NCBI GenBank assembly: GCA_045594025.1
Contig: JAZNXS010000016.1
Location: 1-53,866, forward strand
Origin: Scatosoma sp045594025
GTDB lineage: Bacteria; Bacillota; Clostridia; Christensenellales; Borkfalkiaceae
Length of the DNA: 53,866 bases
Direction of reading: 5' to 3'
Shown here: positions 24,810-34,579 of the stretch, in pieces
Layout of the letters: every line of letters starts with the position of its first letter
Numbering within the stretch: the first letter of the stretch is position 1
The notes under the pieces: model-generated
The model's input: only the letters and a program-made list of their open reading frames with translations
Databases searched by the model: none
What the model was told of the DNA's origin: nothing
Program-made: the position numbers and the translations under genes

Positions 24810-27800
24810 TCAAACATCCACGTCAACCTGAAATCCGTGATAAATATTGATAATCGAACAACGGATTTTTCCCGGCTCAACATGCAATACCTTTGCAACC
24901 GCCTGCTTGTACAAATCCAACTGTGGACGGTAGTGCGAAAGCAGATAGCTTGCGCCCCCTTGCGAGAACTTATAATCGATGATTTGCACGCTTCCGTCCT
25001 CTCCTATGGCGAGTAGGTCGATTGCACCTTGGAATATCATCTCCTCTTCATCAAGGCCTTGGATTTGCGGTATATCCGCACGTTTCGCGTAGGTATCCCG
25101 AATGGGCAAAAATACGAGGAATTTCTGTTCCTTATATAGCCTTTTTCCATGCAATGAAGCAAAGACGGGATTCGATAAAATCTCTACCAGCTTATCTTTG
25201 GAAAGTAAATTCAACTCGACCATGCCTGCTGTCTGCAGCTGTTTATATGCGTCTTCCACTACGCTATAAAGCTCTGCTTTGGAAAGTACTTTCCCCGTTT
25301 CGTGATACAGCTTGGAAAAATCAAACTGTTCCAAAAACGCATGATAAGCAACGCCCGTCTCCGCACTGGTTTCGCCCTTTCCGTAACGTTCCCCTTCCAC
25401 AAAAATGCCGTTTTTCTCCTCCGTTTCTGTGGGCAAAGCTTGCGCAAGCAACCGGGACGCGGAGCTTTTCACCGGCAAATTTTCGTAGCCTGCATAGGGA
25501 TACCGCCACAAAAAGGCGCCCATAATCTGCCTTGCCAAACCTTCGTCCGGACGGAAAACAAGCGCTTCGCGCTCCTGCTTGGGCACATTAAAAAAGGTGT
25601 CCTCTGCAATATATTCTCGCCAAACCGAAAAATCGGTAAATTCGGCAAACGAACGCGCATATTTTACGTCGGGCATTGGCGTTTCTTCCTTGAACAGCAT
25701 ATGCAAACCGTACTTTGCGCGCGTGAGCGCTACGTAGTAAAGATTCAACGCGTCTGCAAGCGAGCTTTCCGATTCCTTAATTTCATGCAAACGGCGCAGC
25801 AGCGTATCCGATTTGAGCATATTTTCTACGTCGAATGCCCTCGGCGCTAAGCCGTACGTCTCCTCCACGTACACCTCTTCGTTATCTCCGCCTCTAAACG
25901 AAGCGCTGAGATTATCCAAAATAACGATCGGGTATTCCAAACCTTTTGAGGAATGCATCGTGAGCACCTTAACGGAATCCTCGCCGCCGTTTTCACTATA
26001 TTCGATTTTATACCCCAAATCGCGCAATTTATCCAAGAACGCATGGACGCAAAGCGGTTCGGGGGTAATCGCCTCCTCCAAAAAGCGATGAATACGTTTG
26101 ATCGCGGACATGCCATTGGGTTTTGCCAACAAACTTGCCTCTAAACGAGTTTCGGAAATGATTTGTGTAATCAGTTCCGCCGCGTCCAGCACACGGGACA
26201 ACTGACGGATCTCCGCATAATACGCATAGAACTTTTTTAATTTATGCGCTAGAATATCTTCCCTTTCCTCTGCGTACCGTTTGCAAGCATGACGGAAGAA
26301 AGCTTCTTCACGATACTGCAAACGAATCCATGCCAAATCGTCCGCTGTAAGCTTACCGATCGGGGAAAGTAAAACACTGCAAAGCGGAATATCCTGTTCG
26401 GCATTATCAAGCAACTGCAACAAATCGATCAGCATCTTCACGTCGGAAAAATCGCAAACATTGACCGCCGCTGCCGCCGTCACAGGCACGCCCTCTGCCG
26501 CGAGGGATTCTACCGTGCGCGCAATCTGCCCTTGTTTTTTACGGGAAAGCACGGCAATATCCGAATAACGCACCTCGCGATACTCGCCGATATCGGGATC
26601 AAAAAACTTGTTTTTCCGTTCTTCCTCAATGATATTGCGGATCATTCTTGCCACGCGGCTCTCTTCTACGTTTCTTCCTTGCGCATGCTCGCGCACCGAA
26701 TACACGCCACGGCTTCCCGTCTCTGTTTTCTCCTCGTCGCCAAAGAAGTGAATACGTACCCTACCGCTATTCACCTCGTACCTGCCCCCTTTCTCCATAC
26801 GAGAATCACGGGCATAGTCCACCGAACAGACCTTGGGCGTCATCGCCAAGGAAAATTGCGAATTGACCGCGTCCAGCACCTGATCGGAACTTCTGAAATT
26901 CCGCGTCATAAATAAATTTTTACCGCCGCTGGTTTCAAACTCTTTCTGTTTTTCCACAAAGAATCCGGATTTACTGCCGCGGAAACCGTAAATCGCCTGC
27001 TTGACGTCGCCAACGAGGAATAAGTTCTCCCCACTTAAACGGGTAATCAACGCCTCCTGCACGGGATTGACGTCCTGGTATTCGTCCACGAACACGTAGC
27101 GGTACTTCTCCCGCATTTCCGTAACAATTTCCTCGTTTTGCAACAGCTTTAAAGATTTATGCTCCAAATCGGCGTAATCCAAAACGCCTCGTTCCGCTTT
27201 CAGCTTTTCATATTTCTCGTCAAAGCGCAACAAATACGTTGCCAAAGCCTCCGCCGTTTTTCCCGATTGCAAAAAATGCGCAAGCTCTTCTTCGCGCGTA
27301 AGCGTTTTTGCCAGCTCCCCGTCGAAAATCTTTGAAATGCGGTCTTTTAAGAACGCAATACGCTCTCTATGGTATTGCTTTTCAGGCGTGTCCTTATCCT
27401 TCTTCGCCACACGATTGACAGTGAATTTCGGTTTCATCACAAGACGCGCGTCAAAATACGTTTTGGCATAAATAGCTTGTTCTAAAAGTTCCATCAGCTC
27501 TTCACAGAGCGCAATTTGCGGTTTTTCATCGACATCCATAAAGAATGCGCGTTCATCTTCAACAAGCTCGTAATAATAGCGGCACTTTTCGTCCAGCTTC
27601 TTTTTTAAATCCACGCAAATTTTGTCAAACGTATCTTCCGAATACGCTTGGCTCGCCAATAGATACTCTTTATAGTCCGCGCGATTTCTCAACTCATCGT
27701 AAGCGGAAAGAAATATATTGCGTAGAGCTTTATCGCTCTTTTTTCGCCAGTAGATGGATAGCAGGTATGAGAACATTTCCTCTTTTTCCTCATATCCCTC

Positions 27801-28238
27801 TTCCAGCAAATCGTCCAAGGCGGCGTTTCGAAGGACCGTCCCCTCTGCGTCCTCCGCCCCGATAATTCGAAAGGTGTTATCCACGCCTGCCGCATAAAAA
27901 TGGGTGCGCAAAAGCTTTGCGCAGAAAGCGTGAATCGTGGAAATATCCGCGCTTGGCACTTCGTTGAGTTGCTTTTTGAGCGCCGAGCGCCTTTCCTCGG
28001 AAATCTCCGCCTCGTTAATCGTTTCTATCAACGCCTTTGCCAATTTTTCCTTCATTTGAGAAGCCGCTTTTTTGGTAAACGTAACGGCGAGAATATCGGC
28101 TACGTTACATCCCGACTTAATCAAGCGAATAATTTTCTCAATCATGACCGTCGTTTTACCACTACCTGCGGACGCGGAGACGATTGTTCTGCCTTGCGCT
28201 TCGATGGCGCGCATTTGTTCATCAGTAAATCTCGCCAT
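24810..28238 (-). CDS. addA: AddA, helicase-nuclease subunit
   Basis: A 1142-aa UvrD-type helicase with a C-terminal nuclease. With AddB it resects double-strand breaks to a Chi site for RecA loading. Visible motifs: Walker A ASAGSGKTT (Lys28), motif Ia AVTFTKKAASQMKEKL, Walker B FVDEYQDVNPVQ, motif III VGDVKQAIYGFRG, motif V TMHSSKGLEYPIVILDN, motif VI YVALTRAKYGLHM and the nuclease signature IIDYKFS near the C-terminus. Its length is normal for the family. It begins three bases after the addB stop, its ribosome binding site lying inside the end of addB, so the two are coupled. Confidence 0.97.
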   Translation of the reverse strand: MARFTDEQMRAIEAQGRTIVSASAGSGKTTVMIEKIIRLIKSGCNVADILAVTFTKKAASQMKEKLAKALIETINEAEISEERRSALKKQLNEVPSADISTIHAFCAKLLRTHFYAAGVDNTFRIIGAEDAEGTVLRNAALDDLLEEGYEEKEEMFSYLLSIYWRKKSDKALRNIFLSAYDELRNRADYKEYLLASQAYSEDTFDKICVDLKKKLDEKCRYYYELVEDERAFFMDVDEKPQIALCEELMELLEQAIYAKTYFDARLVMKPKFTVNRVAKKDKDTPEKQYHRERIAFLKDRISKIFDGELAKTLTREEELAHFLQSGKTAEALATYLLRFDEKYEKLKAERGVLDYADLEHKSLKLLQNEEIVTEMREKYRYVFVDEYQDVNPVQEALITRLSGENLFLVGDVKQAIYGFRGSKSGFFVEKQKEFETSGGKNLFMTRNFRSSDQVLDAVNSQFSLAMTPKVCSVDYARDSRMEKGGRYEVNSGRVRIHFFGDEEKTETGSRGVYSVREHAQGRNVEESRVARMIRNIIEEERKNKFFDPDIGEYREVRYSDIAVLSRKKQGQIARTVESLAAEGVPVTAAAAVNVCDFSDVKMLIDLLQLLDNAEQDIPLCSVLLSPIGKLTADDLAWIRLQYREEAFFRHACKRYAEEREDILAHKLKKFYAYYAEIRQLSRVLDAAELITQIISETRLEASLLAKPNGMSAIKRIHRFLEEAITPEPLCVHAFLDKLRDLGYKIEYSENGGEDSVKVLTMHSSKGLEYPIVILDNLSASFRGGDNEEVYVEETYGLAPRAFDVENMLKSDTLLRRLHEIKESESSLADALNLYYVALTRAKYGLHMLFKEETPMPDVKYARSFAEFTDFSVWREYIAEDTFFNVPKQEREALVFRPDEGLARQIMGAFLWRYPYAGYENLPVKSSASRLLAQALPTETEEKNGIFVEGERYGKGETSAETGVAYHAFLEQFDFSKLYHETGKVLSKAELYSVVEDAYKQLQTAGMVELNLLSKDKLVEILSNPVFASLHGKRLYKEQKFLVFLPIRDTYAKRADIPQIQGLDEEEMIFQGAIDLLAIGEDGSVQIIDYKFSQGGASYLLSHYRPQLDLYKQAVAKVLHVEPGKIRCSIINIYHGFQVDVDV

Positions 28239-28241
28239 ACG

Positions 28242-31200
28242 TCAATCCTCCCCTTCCCTTTGCTTTTTTGCAATATTTGCAATCGTTCCCGTTTCAATGG
28301 AGGGTTCTTTGCGCGGTTTGTTCGTGTCGCGATTGAAACCGCACATACCGCCGTATTTACAATATTCGCATTTCCCTTCATAAGGCGAGGGCGCGATAAA
28401 GCCCTCCTTCAATTCCTGACAGCCCTGCCTTGCCACGTGTACGGAATAATCCAAAAAGTCGCGGAAGGTTTCTTCATCCATGACCTTCTTTTTTGTTGCC
28501 CCATTCTTCAACGCAGCGTCAAAATATTCGCTCTTGACCTTTTCTCCTGCAACGCCAAGATTTTTATCCCCGCAAAGCAACGCTTCTTCATCGCCGTTCA
28601 TAAATCCGCGCATGCGGAATCTTCCCTCGCCGTCCAATGCATAATCCATGGAGGCCGGGAAGTAAAACACCCCGGCAGGTACGCGTTCACCTTTCAATTC
28701 CGACATATATAATTGTAGCTGAAGCTTCTGTCCGGTATAGTAAGACGCAGGGGATTCGTCAATGCTCCCCGTCTTATAATCGATAATGCGCACGTATTTA
28801 TCCGTGCCGTCTACTCTATCCACTTTCCCATAGAAGAAATCGGCATGGACGGAGGATTCCGTCTGTTCCACTGCAAAAGCGGAATTCTTAATCTGACGGT
28901 ATGCAGCCACAGCAACGTCCGCCCCTTCTTTGAGTAGTTTATCCGAGAATACAAGTCCCGAAGCGGTATCTTGTTGCATGGCGTACACGGAGGTTTTCAG
29001 AAGATTCGCCCCCTCTTCCATGGCATACCGTCTCATTTCCTCTTCCGTTTCAATTTCCGTTGCTTTTTTTGCCGTTCGCTGTAACAGCTCGTGCACGAAA
29101 TTGCCCGTATCCACGGCTAAAACGGTCGCTTCCTCCCGTTCTTTTAGTTTAAGTCCACGCTCCGCAAAGTTTCTAAACGGACAAGCAAAGTAATTTTCCA
29201 ACCCTGTAGGCGATACTTTCCCATCATGGAAAAATAGCTCTTCCCCACGTTCAATCGATACCTGCCCCTCATGTACAGATAAATATTCATCCTTTTCCGT
29301 CACACTGAGCTTATCGAGCGCGGTAAAAAGCGAGGAATATTCTAAACGCGCATCCTCACGCTTCGCTTCATATTCGTTCTTTTCAATCAAAAGCTGACGA
29401 ATCGCAGGGGCTAATCCTGAACACTTATACTTAAAATCCCCTTCCGTCATTTTCTTCCTATGAGGAAGCTTACCACCGTTATGCGTGCAGAAGAGTCTAT
29501 CTACGTAGCGGAACACATCGCTAAGAGAAGGCTCGCTACCGTCCGACGCCAGAGGGTAACTCAAATGCAAACTGTCGGTAAACGTACAAAGGTTTAAACA
29601 ACAGCTCTCCCTTGTGCGGAGATTGACCTCTGCCACGGTAGGTTCCATCATCGCTTTCACCTCTGCAAGGCGCGCGATTTCTTTATCGGATACAATTGCC
29701 GTATCGGCGGCGTTTCCGGGCACGGAATCCGTCATACCCATCGCGAACAGTACGCTCACTTTTTCAATGCGGCTCTCCGTGATATTCCCAACGAATACCG
29801 CGTCTGCCTTTAAAGGAATCAAGGAAATTTCCGTAGCGTCCAAGCCGTCTTGCAATACCGCTTCAAATTCCGCCACCGTCATTTCCTTACCGCCCGTAAG
29901 CAAAGCCGCTTCCGCAAGCAGTTTTTCAAGGGCGTTATAAATCTGCGCAAGGTATCCTTTTTGTGCCACGTCATAAATGGAATTTTCCAGCTCTTTCAGC
30001 TTATTTTCCACGTCGAAATCCACAAGGATTTTACGTACAGCTGCACAATAATCTCGACCATACCCCTTTAATTTAATTCCATTCGTTGCTAAAAACACAC
30101 GATTTCTCGCATTTTCCAACTTGTCCCTATCATACGCCTTCACCGCATCCCCTTCCTTAATAGGACGCTTTGCGCCGCCTCGATAGTTGGCAAACTTATA
30201 TAGATAGTTTCGATATTCATCGCTTTCGCCAAAGAACAGATTCTGCGTCAAAGACTGCACGGCGTTGGGCGAAAAAAGTTCTCGCACCGTACGGAAGCAA
30301 TCGATCAGAAACCGACTGACAGGATGTCGTTTCAACGACTTCTTTTCATCGATAAAATACGGAATTCCGTATTCCCCAAATGCTTTTTTAAGGGGCAGAG
30401 AATACCCTGCTATATCCGAACAGAGCACGGCAATATCGCGATAGCGCAGGTTGGCGTTTTCCCCCATTGCGCGACGGATTTTCATTGCAACGTATTCCGC
30501 CTCCGCGGTCTTGTTCTCCGCTTCGTAAATATGCAGCTTTTCCGTTTCCGTACGCGCGCTGCGGACGGGATTGAACAGTCCCTTCCTAAGAATTTCCGCC
30601 TCGCCGCTAAGCGGCGTACCCAAACTCCTTATTTGCACTTTCCCATACTCACCGCAAACCCTTGCAAAGGTATCTGCCGCGCGGTTGGCGTACATTTCTT
30701 CCTCACCGGAACAGAAAATACCAACGACGTTTTTCGCCGTTTCCAACACAGCGCGAATCGCTTCCCTCGCCTGCGCCGTAAAAGAGGTATAGCAAAGGAA
30801 AAAGACGTTGACGCCTTTCAGTTGCCCTTCCTTTCGAATCACCGACGGCAACAAAGAGAGGTATTTACTCTCGTCCACGAAACCGCCATTCAATAAAAAT
30901 GTATTATACGCCTCGTAAATCTCCGCAAGGTCTGCCACTTTTTTACGTAACATATCGTCGGGCAACAGTGCTTGGCTCTCCCGTAAAATTTCCGGCGTGA
31001 TTTCCGAAGCGGAAATCTGCGCCAACGTTTCGTAAATCGCCTTCGCATTATTCCCTATCCCGGCGGTGCTGGTAAAACATTGCAGTTTCCCCTCTCTTTG
31101 CAAACGAGTCATTACCTCGCCGACCGCCATAACGGAGCCTTGCTTGGAGAGCGTGTTTTCTTTTGCCTTAATAAAGCGGGCAAACGTTGCCACGTGCGAA

Positions 31201-31367
31201 CGGAAAGTACCGCCGAGCTTACGCAAAAGCGCGCGTTCAGCAATTAGCGTCAATCTGTCTTCGCAAAAAATCAGATTCACGCCGCCCTGCGCTTCGTACG
31301 CCGCCGCATACTCCGCCATGATTTCCATACATTCGGATAACGTATAAGCTTTCACTACTGCATTCAT
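28242..31367 (-). CDS. addB: AddB, Fe-S nuclease subunit
   Basis: A 1041-aa partner of AddA. The C-terminal nuclease domain shows PTGLENYFACPFRNFAER, the catalytic VRIIDYKTGS and the cluster ligands CEYCKYGGMC, which together with the earlier Cys in FACPF match the AddB 4Fe-4S pattern. The N-terminal half keeps the helicase-like fold but has no GKT Walker A, so it is probably a Chi-reading rather than an ATP-driven module. A GGGAGG site precedes ATG 31367. The order addB-addA is that of B. subtilis. Confidence 0.95.
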   Translation of the reverse strand: MNAVVKAYTLSECMEIMAEYAAAYEAQGGVNLIFCEDRLTLIAERALLRKLGGTFRSHVATFARFIKAKENTLSKQGSVMAVGEVMTRLQREGKLQCFTSTAGIGNNAKAIYETLAQISASEITPEILRESQALLPDDMLRKKVADLAEIYEAYNTFLLNGGFVDESKYLSLLPSVIRKEGQLKGVNVFFLCYTSFTAQAREAIRAVLETAKNVVGIFCSGEEEMYANRAADTFARVCGEYGKVQIRSLGTPLSGEAEILRKGLFNPVRSARTETEKLHIYEAENKTAEAEYVAMKIRRAMGENANLRYRDIAVLCSDIAGYSLPLKKAFGEYGIPYFIDEKKSLKRHPVSRFLIDCFRTVRELFSPNAVQSLTQNLFFGESDEYRNYLYKFANYRGGAKRPIKEGDAVKAYDRDKLENARNRVFLATNGIKLKGYGRDYCAAVRKILVDFDVENKLKELENSIYDVAQKGYLAQIYNALEKLLAEAALLTGGKEMTVAEFEAVLQDGLDATEISLIPLKADAVFVGNITESRIEKVSVLFAMGMTDSVPGNAADTAIVSDKEIARLAEVKAMMEPTVAEVNLRTRESCCLNLCTFTDSLHLSYPLASDGSEPSLSDVFRYVDRLFCTHNGGKLPHRKKMTEGDFKYKCSGLAPAIRQLLIEKNEYEAKREDARLEYSSLFTALDKLSVTEKDEYLSVHEGQVSIERGEELFFHDGKVSPTGLENYFACPFRNFAERGLKLKEREEATVLAVDTGNFVHELLQRTAKKATEIETEEEMRRYAMEEGANLLKTSVYAMQQDTASGLVFSDKLLKEGADVAVAAYRQIKNSAFAVEQTESSVHADFFYGKVDRVDGTDKYVRIIDYKTGSIDESPASYYTGQKLQLQLYMSELKGERVPAGVFYFPASMDYALDGEGRFRMRGFMNGDEEALLCGDKNLGVAGEKVKSEYFDAALKNGATKKKVMDEETFRDFLDYSVHVARQGCQELKEGFIAPSPYEGKCEYCKYGGMCGFNRDTNKPRKEPSIETGTIANIAKKQREGED

Positions 31368-31393
31368 CTCGGCTACCTCCCTTCTTTTTTACT

Positions 31394-31402
31394 ATTATAC
31401 CA
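31394..31402 (-). promoter_or_regulatory. addBA promoter, extended -10
   Basis: The minus strand reads TGGTATAAT, an extended -10, 27 bp before the addB ATG. No good -35 was found, which such promoters tolerate. Confidence 0.55.
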
Positions 31403-31463
31403 TATTCTTAGTAAAAATTTCAGCTTTTTTTCACAATAAATTTATGGAATTCTTGATTTTGTT

Positions 31464-31492
31464 TTTACAAATCGCAAATTATGTGGTATAAT
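31464..31492 (+). promoter_or_regulatory. Promoter of the 331-aa lipoprotein
   Basis: -35 TTTACA (31464-31469), 17-bp spacer, -10 TATAAT (31487-31492) with TGG before it (extended -10). Confidence 0.75.
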
Positions 31493-31547
31493 AATAAAGA
31501 TTTAACTACTTTTTTGGCGGTTTGACCGCTATTTTGAGGAGATGATC

Positions 31548-32543
31548 ATGAAAATGAAAAAATTAGCGCCTGTTTTTGCAATGCTGCTTGGGCTTTCCTC
31601 CCTTGCCGCTTGTACGCAAACCAATGAAAAGGTTGCCTTTGGCGAATATTGGAGATCCGCTTCTTTGGATACGGCTGCATTCAGCGAAACGCTTGTATAC
31701 AGCGTAGAAGAAAAAGAACCTTTATCTATTATGTACAATTACGGCCTTGCCTATGAAAAAGGCACGTATACAACGAACTTGATTTTTGATGAAAAGACAA
31801 ACGTGTATACTTATACAACCGAACTCACCATCGACGCGGTATATACGTTGGGCGATCAAACGTCTGTTCCCTTGCACGATAGGATTACGACGAAAGTACA
31901 GTTCCATTCGGCAGACAATGCGCTCCTGCCCATTGCTTCCGAAAAACGGGTAATCAGCCATTCTCCCGTCAACACAAATGCGGTAGAACTTAGCGATTGC
32001 TACGCTACGTACAATTATGAAATCAAGACTTTCTACACCGCGAACGCGGAAACGGTAAGCAGTACGGTGACCTATTTTGAAGTCAACGAAGAAAACAGCA
32101 ACGAAGGCATCACCGACATTCCGAACAGCGAACCCAGCCAAACGGGAGAAATTACCATTGACCATTCGAAGTATAACTACCTCGACAACGAACAGCTCCC
32201 TCTTGCGCTCCGCGCGATTCCCACCAACGAAAACTCTGCAAAGATACAGGCATTTAACCCGTTTGTGAAGAGAACGCAAAACGTAGCGTTGAGCTTTGCT
32301 TCCGACGCGAGCGCTGAGTTCAAATTTAAGCAAAAAGGCGAAGACGTTACGAAAACGTTGACCTACCGCCCCGTTACGATGGTGCTTGACGAACGCAACC
32401 CCGGCGGCACACAAACCGCATGGATTGCAAAGGCGTCCAACCAACAGGCAAACGAATACCACAACGTAATGCTGCGTTTGGAAACCCCCATTTCTTATGG
32501 GCTCGGCACGTTGGTGTATACGCTCGTTTCCACTTCTTGGTAA
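31548..32543 (+). CDS. Hypothetical lipoprotein
   Basis: A 331-aa exported protein. I start it at ATG 31548 because GAGGAG ends six bases before it; the in-frame ATG two codons earlier directly touches that site. The signal MKMKKLAPVFAMLLGLSSLAAC places the lipid at Cys22. The rest is beta-rich with alternating charged strands and a flexible segment near 185-210 (EENSNEGITDIPNSEPSQ). No motif or family was recognised. It is a single-gene unit with its own promoter and terminator, divergent from addB and convergent with hpt. Confidence 0.75.
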   Translation: MKMKKLAPVFAMLLGLSSLAACTQTNEKVAFGEYWRSASLDTAAFSETLVYSVEEKEPLSIMYNYGLAYEKGTYTTNLIFDEKTNVYTYTTELTIDAVYTLGDQTSVPLHDRITTKVQFHSADNALLPIASEKRVISHSPVNTNAVELSDCYATYNYEIKTFYTANAETVSSTVTYFEVNEENSNEGITDIPNSEPSQTGEITIDHSKYNYLDNEQLPLALRAIPTNENSAKIQAFNPFVKRTQNVALSFASDASAEFKFKQKGEDVTKTLTYRPVTMVLDERNPGGTQTAWIAKASNQQANEYHNVMLRLETPISYGLGTLVYTLVSTSW

Positions 32544-32555
32544 TCAAAACAAATC

Positions 32556-32589
32556 AAAAACCGACTTGCTTTTACGCAAGTCGGTTTTT
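32556..32589. terminator. Bidirectional terminator between the lipoprotein gene and hpt
   Basis: A 14-bp perfect stem, AAAAACCGACTTGC against GCAAGTCGGTTTTT, with a 6-nt loop. T-runs lie on both strands, serving the convergent genes on either side. Confidence 0.9.
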
Positions 32590-32632
32590 TATACGTTAAC
32601 ATATTAAAATTGATCACGCCGAAGCACTTACG

Positions 32633-33181
32633 TTACTCTTCATACACGGAACGGCTAAGTACGCCAACGTAAGGCAGATCGCGATATCTTTCCGCATAGT
32701 CTAACCCATAGCCGATAACAAACTCATCCTCGATTTCAAAGCAGGTATAATCAGGAGTGATTTCCGCCACTCTTCTGGAAGGCTTATCCAAAAGCGTTAC
32801 CATACGGATGCTGGCAGGATTTCTCGTACTCAGCATCTTCTTCAACGCATACATGGTATTACCGGAATCGATAATATCCTCTACAATCAGTACGTCTTTT
32901 CCCTCGATATTGGACATAATATCCAAGGAAACGGACAACTTTCCGCTGCTTACCGTCCCGAATCCGTAAGAGGAAACTTTCATAAACTCCATCGACGTAG
33001 GCGTATCCATAGCGCGAAGCAAATCGGTAAAAAAGATTACGCTACCCTTTAATACGCAAATGGCAATGGGTTCTTTCCCTTGATAAAATTCGTCAAGCTG
33101 CGCCGCGACTTCTTTAATTCGCACCGCAATTTGATCCGCTGTAATGAGTACTCTTTCAATTTCATTCGTTTGTGCTTTCAT
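32633..33181 (-). CDS. hpt: Hypoxanthine phosphoribosyltransferase
   Basis: A 182-aa purine salvage enzyme converting hypoxanthine or guanine plus PRPP to IMP or GMP. The PRPP loop reads VLIVEDIIDSGNTM (about 95-108), followed by the usual MVTLLDKPSRR and FVIGYGLDYAERYRDLPYVG near the C-terminus. Its length is typical. Its start lies 20 bp inside the end of tilS, so translation is probably coupled. The tilS-hpt order is conserved in Firmicutes, where ftsH usually follows; ftsH is not here. Confidence 0.95.
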   Translation of the reverse strand: MKAQTNEIERVLITADQIAVRIKEVAAQLDEFYQGKEPIAICVLKGSVIFFTDLLRAMDTPTSMEFMKVSSYGFGTVSSGKLSVSLDIMSNIEGKDVLIVEDIIDSGNTMYALKKMLSTRNPASIRMVTLLDKPSRRVAEITPDYTCFEIEDEFVIGYGLDYAERYRDLPYVGVLSRSVYEE

Positions 33182-34502
33182 ATTTCTTTACTGCTATATA
33201 TAAAATTTTTTTTGTTTTTTCTGTAATTTTAACCTTTTCGGAAATCTCCACGCCGCAAACCACGTACACCTCTTTCGCGTCCTTATCCGCAATCAAAGGC
33301 AGATATTCCCGTTGCTCCACGTCGATTTTTTCCTCGTTAAAAAACTTCTTCAAGGATTTTCTTCCGCCGCCGAACCGAGCGATACTATCCCCTTCTTGAC
33401 GAAAACGGAAAACCGCCGCCTTGGGGATTTTCTCCCCGTCCACACGCAACGTTTTCCACGCGGAATTATCATCGTTTATCGGGGTTTGAGATACAATAAC
33501 CTCGTACATACCCCCGTTAAATCCCTTTTCGCTAAAGATTTCAGGCATAGCCCTTTCTTTTTTAAGGGCAGAATGTTTTTGATAAAAAACAATTCCTTTC
33601 GCCGTCTTTTTTGCCTGCACGTTTTGCGGAAGATCCACTTTTGCGCCTCGCTCTGCTTCTTGCAAAAGATATACGCTTTCCAAATGTTGCGCCGTATAAT
33701 CACGTTCCACGCCCAGCCGCTTCAGTGCCATCAAGCTCGCCCTTCTAAACAACGGTTTTTCTTTGGAAAAACGTACTAAAACCTGAAAAGCGCCCTCTTT
33801 TTCCGTTTCGGAGAGCAATGCCTTGGCATACGTTTGCAACAACTCATCATCTTCCGACGCAAGCGCAGCAAAACGGGCGATGTTTTCCATTGCGCCGGGT
33901 ACCGCCGCCTCCAGCAAAGGCAATACCTTTATACGCAGCTTATTGCGCGTTGCGTTCGTTTCCAAATTCGTCTTATCCAGGCAAAAACGCAATGCGTTTT
34001 CTTTTGCGTAAACGTCGATATCAGCGCGGCTCCAACTCAAAAACGGACGGAGTAACCAGCCGTTCATCTCGGACATACCCCCTATACCTGCAAGCGAAGT
34101 TCCTCTTGCAAGGCGAAACAGCACCGTTTCCGCTTCATCGTTTTTATGGTGCGCCGTGACTATAAAATCCGCTTTATTTTCCTTAATGATACGGGAAAAG
34201 ACCTCATAACGAAAGGCTCTTGCCGCCGTTTCTAAGCTCAATTTCTCCCGTTCTGCCTTTTCAAGACAATTCTCCCTGTACGTTTCCAAGGGGATTTCCC
34301 ATTCTTTGCAAAGCGCCTCAACAAACGCCATATCCGCAATGCTGTCCTCTCCGCGCATGCCGTGCTCGCAATGCACCGCCAAAAGAGAATAGCCGTATTC
34401 CTTTTCACGAAGCTTTAAGTAATGCAAAAGGGAAACGGAGTCCTTTCCCCCGCTTACCGCAACACATATTCTCTTTCCGTGAAAAGCCGCTAGATTCATC
34501 AT
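33162..34502 (-). CDS. tilS: tRNA(Ile)-lysidine synthetase
   Basis: A 446-aa ATP-dependent enzyme that modifies C34 of the CAU-anticodon tRNA-Ile so that it reads AUA. The PP-loop SGGKDS (17-22) follows RICVAV. The family segment VHCEHGMRG and the later VTAHHKNDEAETVLFRLARG are present, and the C-terminal substrate domain is full length. No ribosome binding site precedes the paired ATG codons. A TATACT lies six bases upstream of the first, so the mRNA may be leaderless. hpt overlaps its end by 20 bp. Confidence 0.95.
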   Translation of the reverse strand: MMNLAAFHGKRICVAVSGGKDSVSLLHYLKLREKEYGYSLLAVHCEHGMRGEDSIADMAFVEALCKEWEIPLETYRENCLEKAEREKLSLETAARAFRYEVFSRIIKENKADFIVTAHHKNDEAETVLFRLARGTSLAGIGGMSEMNGWLLRPFLSWSRADIDVYAKENALRFCLDKTNLETNATRNKLRIKVLPLLEAAVPGAMENIARFAALASEDDELLQTYAKALLSETEKEGAFQVLVRFSKEKPLFRRASLMALKRLGVERDYTAQHLESVYLLQEAERGAKVDLPQNVQAKKTAKGIVFYQKHSALKKERAMPEIFSEKGFNGGMYEVIVSQTPINDDNSAWKTLRVDGEKIPKAAVFRFRQEGDSIARFGGGRKSLKKFFNEEKIDVEQREYLPLIADKDAKEVYVVCGVEISEKVKITEKTKKILYIAVKKYESTNE

Positions 34503-34508
34503 AAAAAC

Positions 34509-34514
34509 AGTATA
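34509..34514 (-). promoter_or_regulatory. tilS -10 element placed for a leaderless mRNA
   Basis: Minus strand TATACT, with TTGCAA 18 bp upstream. Only six bases separate it from ATG 34502, so transcription would begin at or next to the start codon. Confidence 0.5.
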
Positions 34515-34551
34515 ACACAGTTTATTGCATTTTGCAAGAATTTGAAACGGA

Positions 34552-34576
34552 AAAACGCCTTATGAAAAGGCGTTTT
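34552..34576 (-). terminator. Terminator after the dehydrogenase gene
   Basis: AAAACGCCTT and AAGGCGTTTT form a 10-bp stem around a 5-nt loop, with a T-rich end on the minus strand. Confidence 0.8.
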
Positions 34577-34579
34577 CTC

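Noticed and set aside
31722..32462. 246-aa minus-strand frame
   Set aside because: Antisense to the 331-aa lipoprotein, which has a promoter, ribosome binding site, lipobox and terminator.
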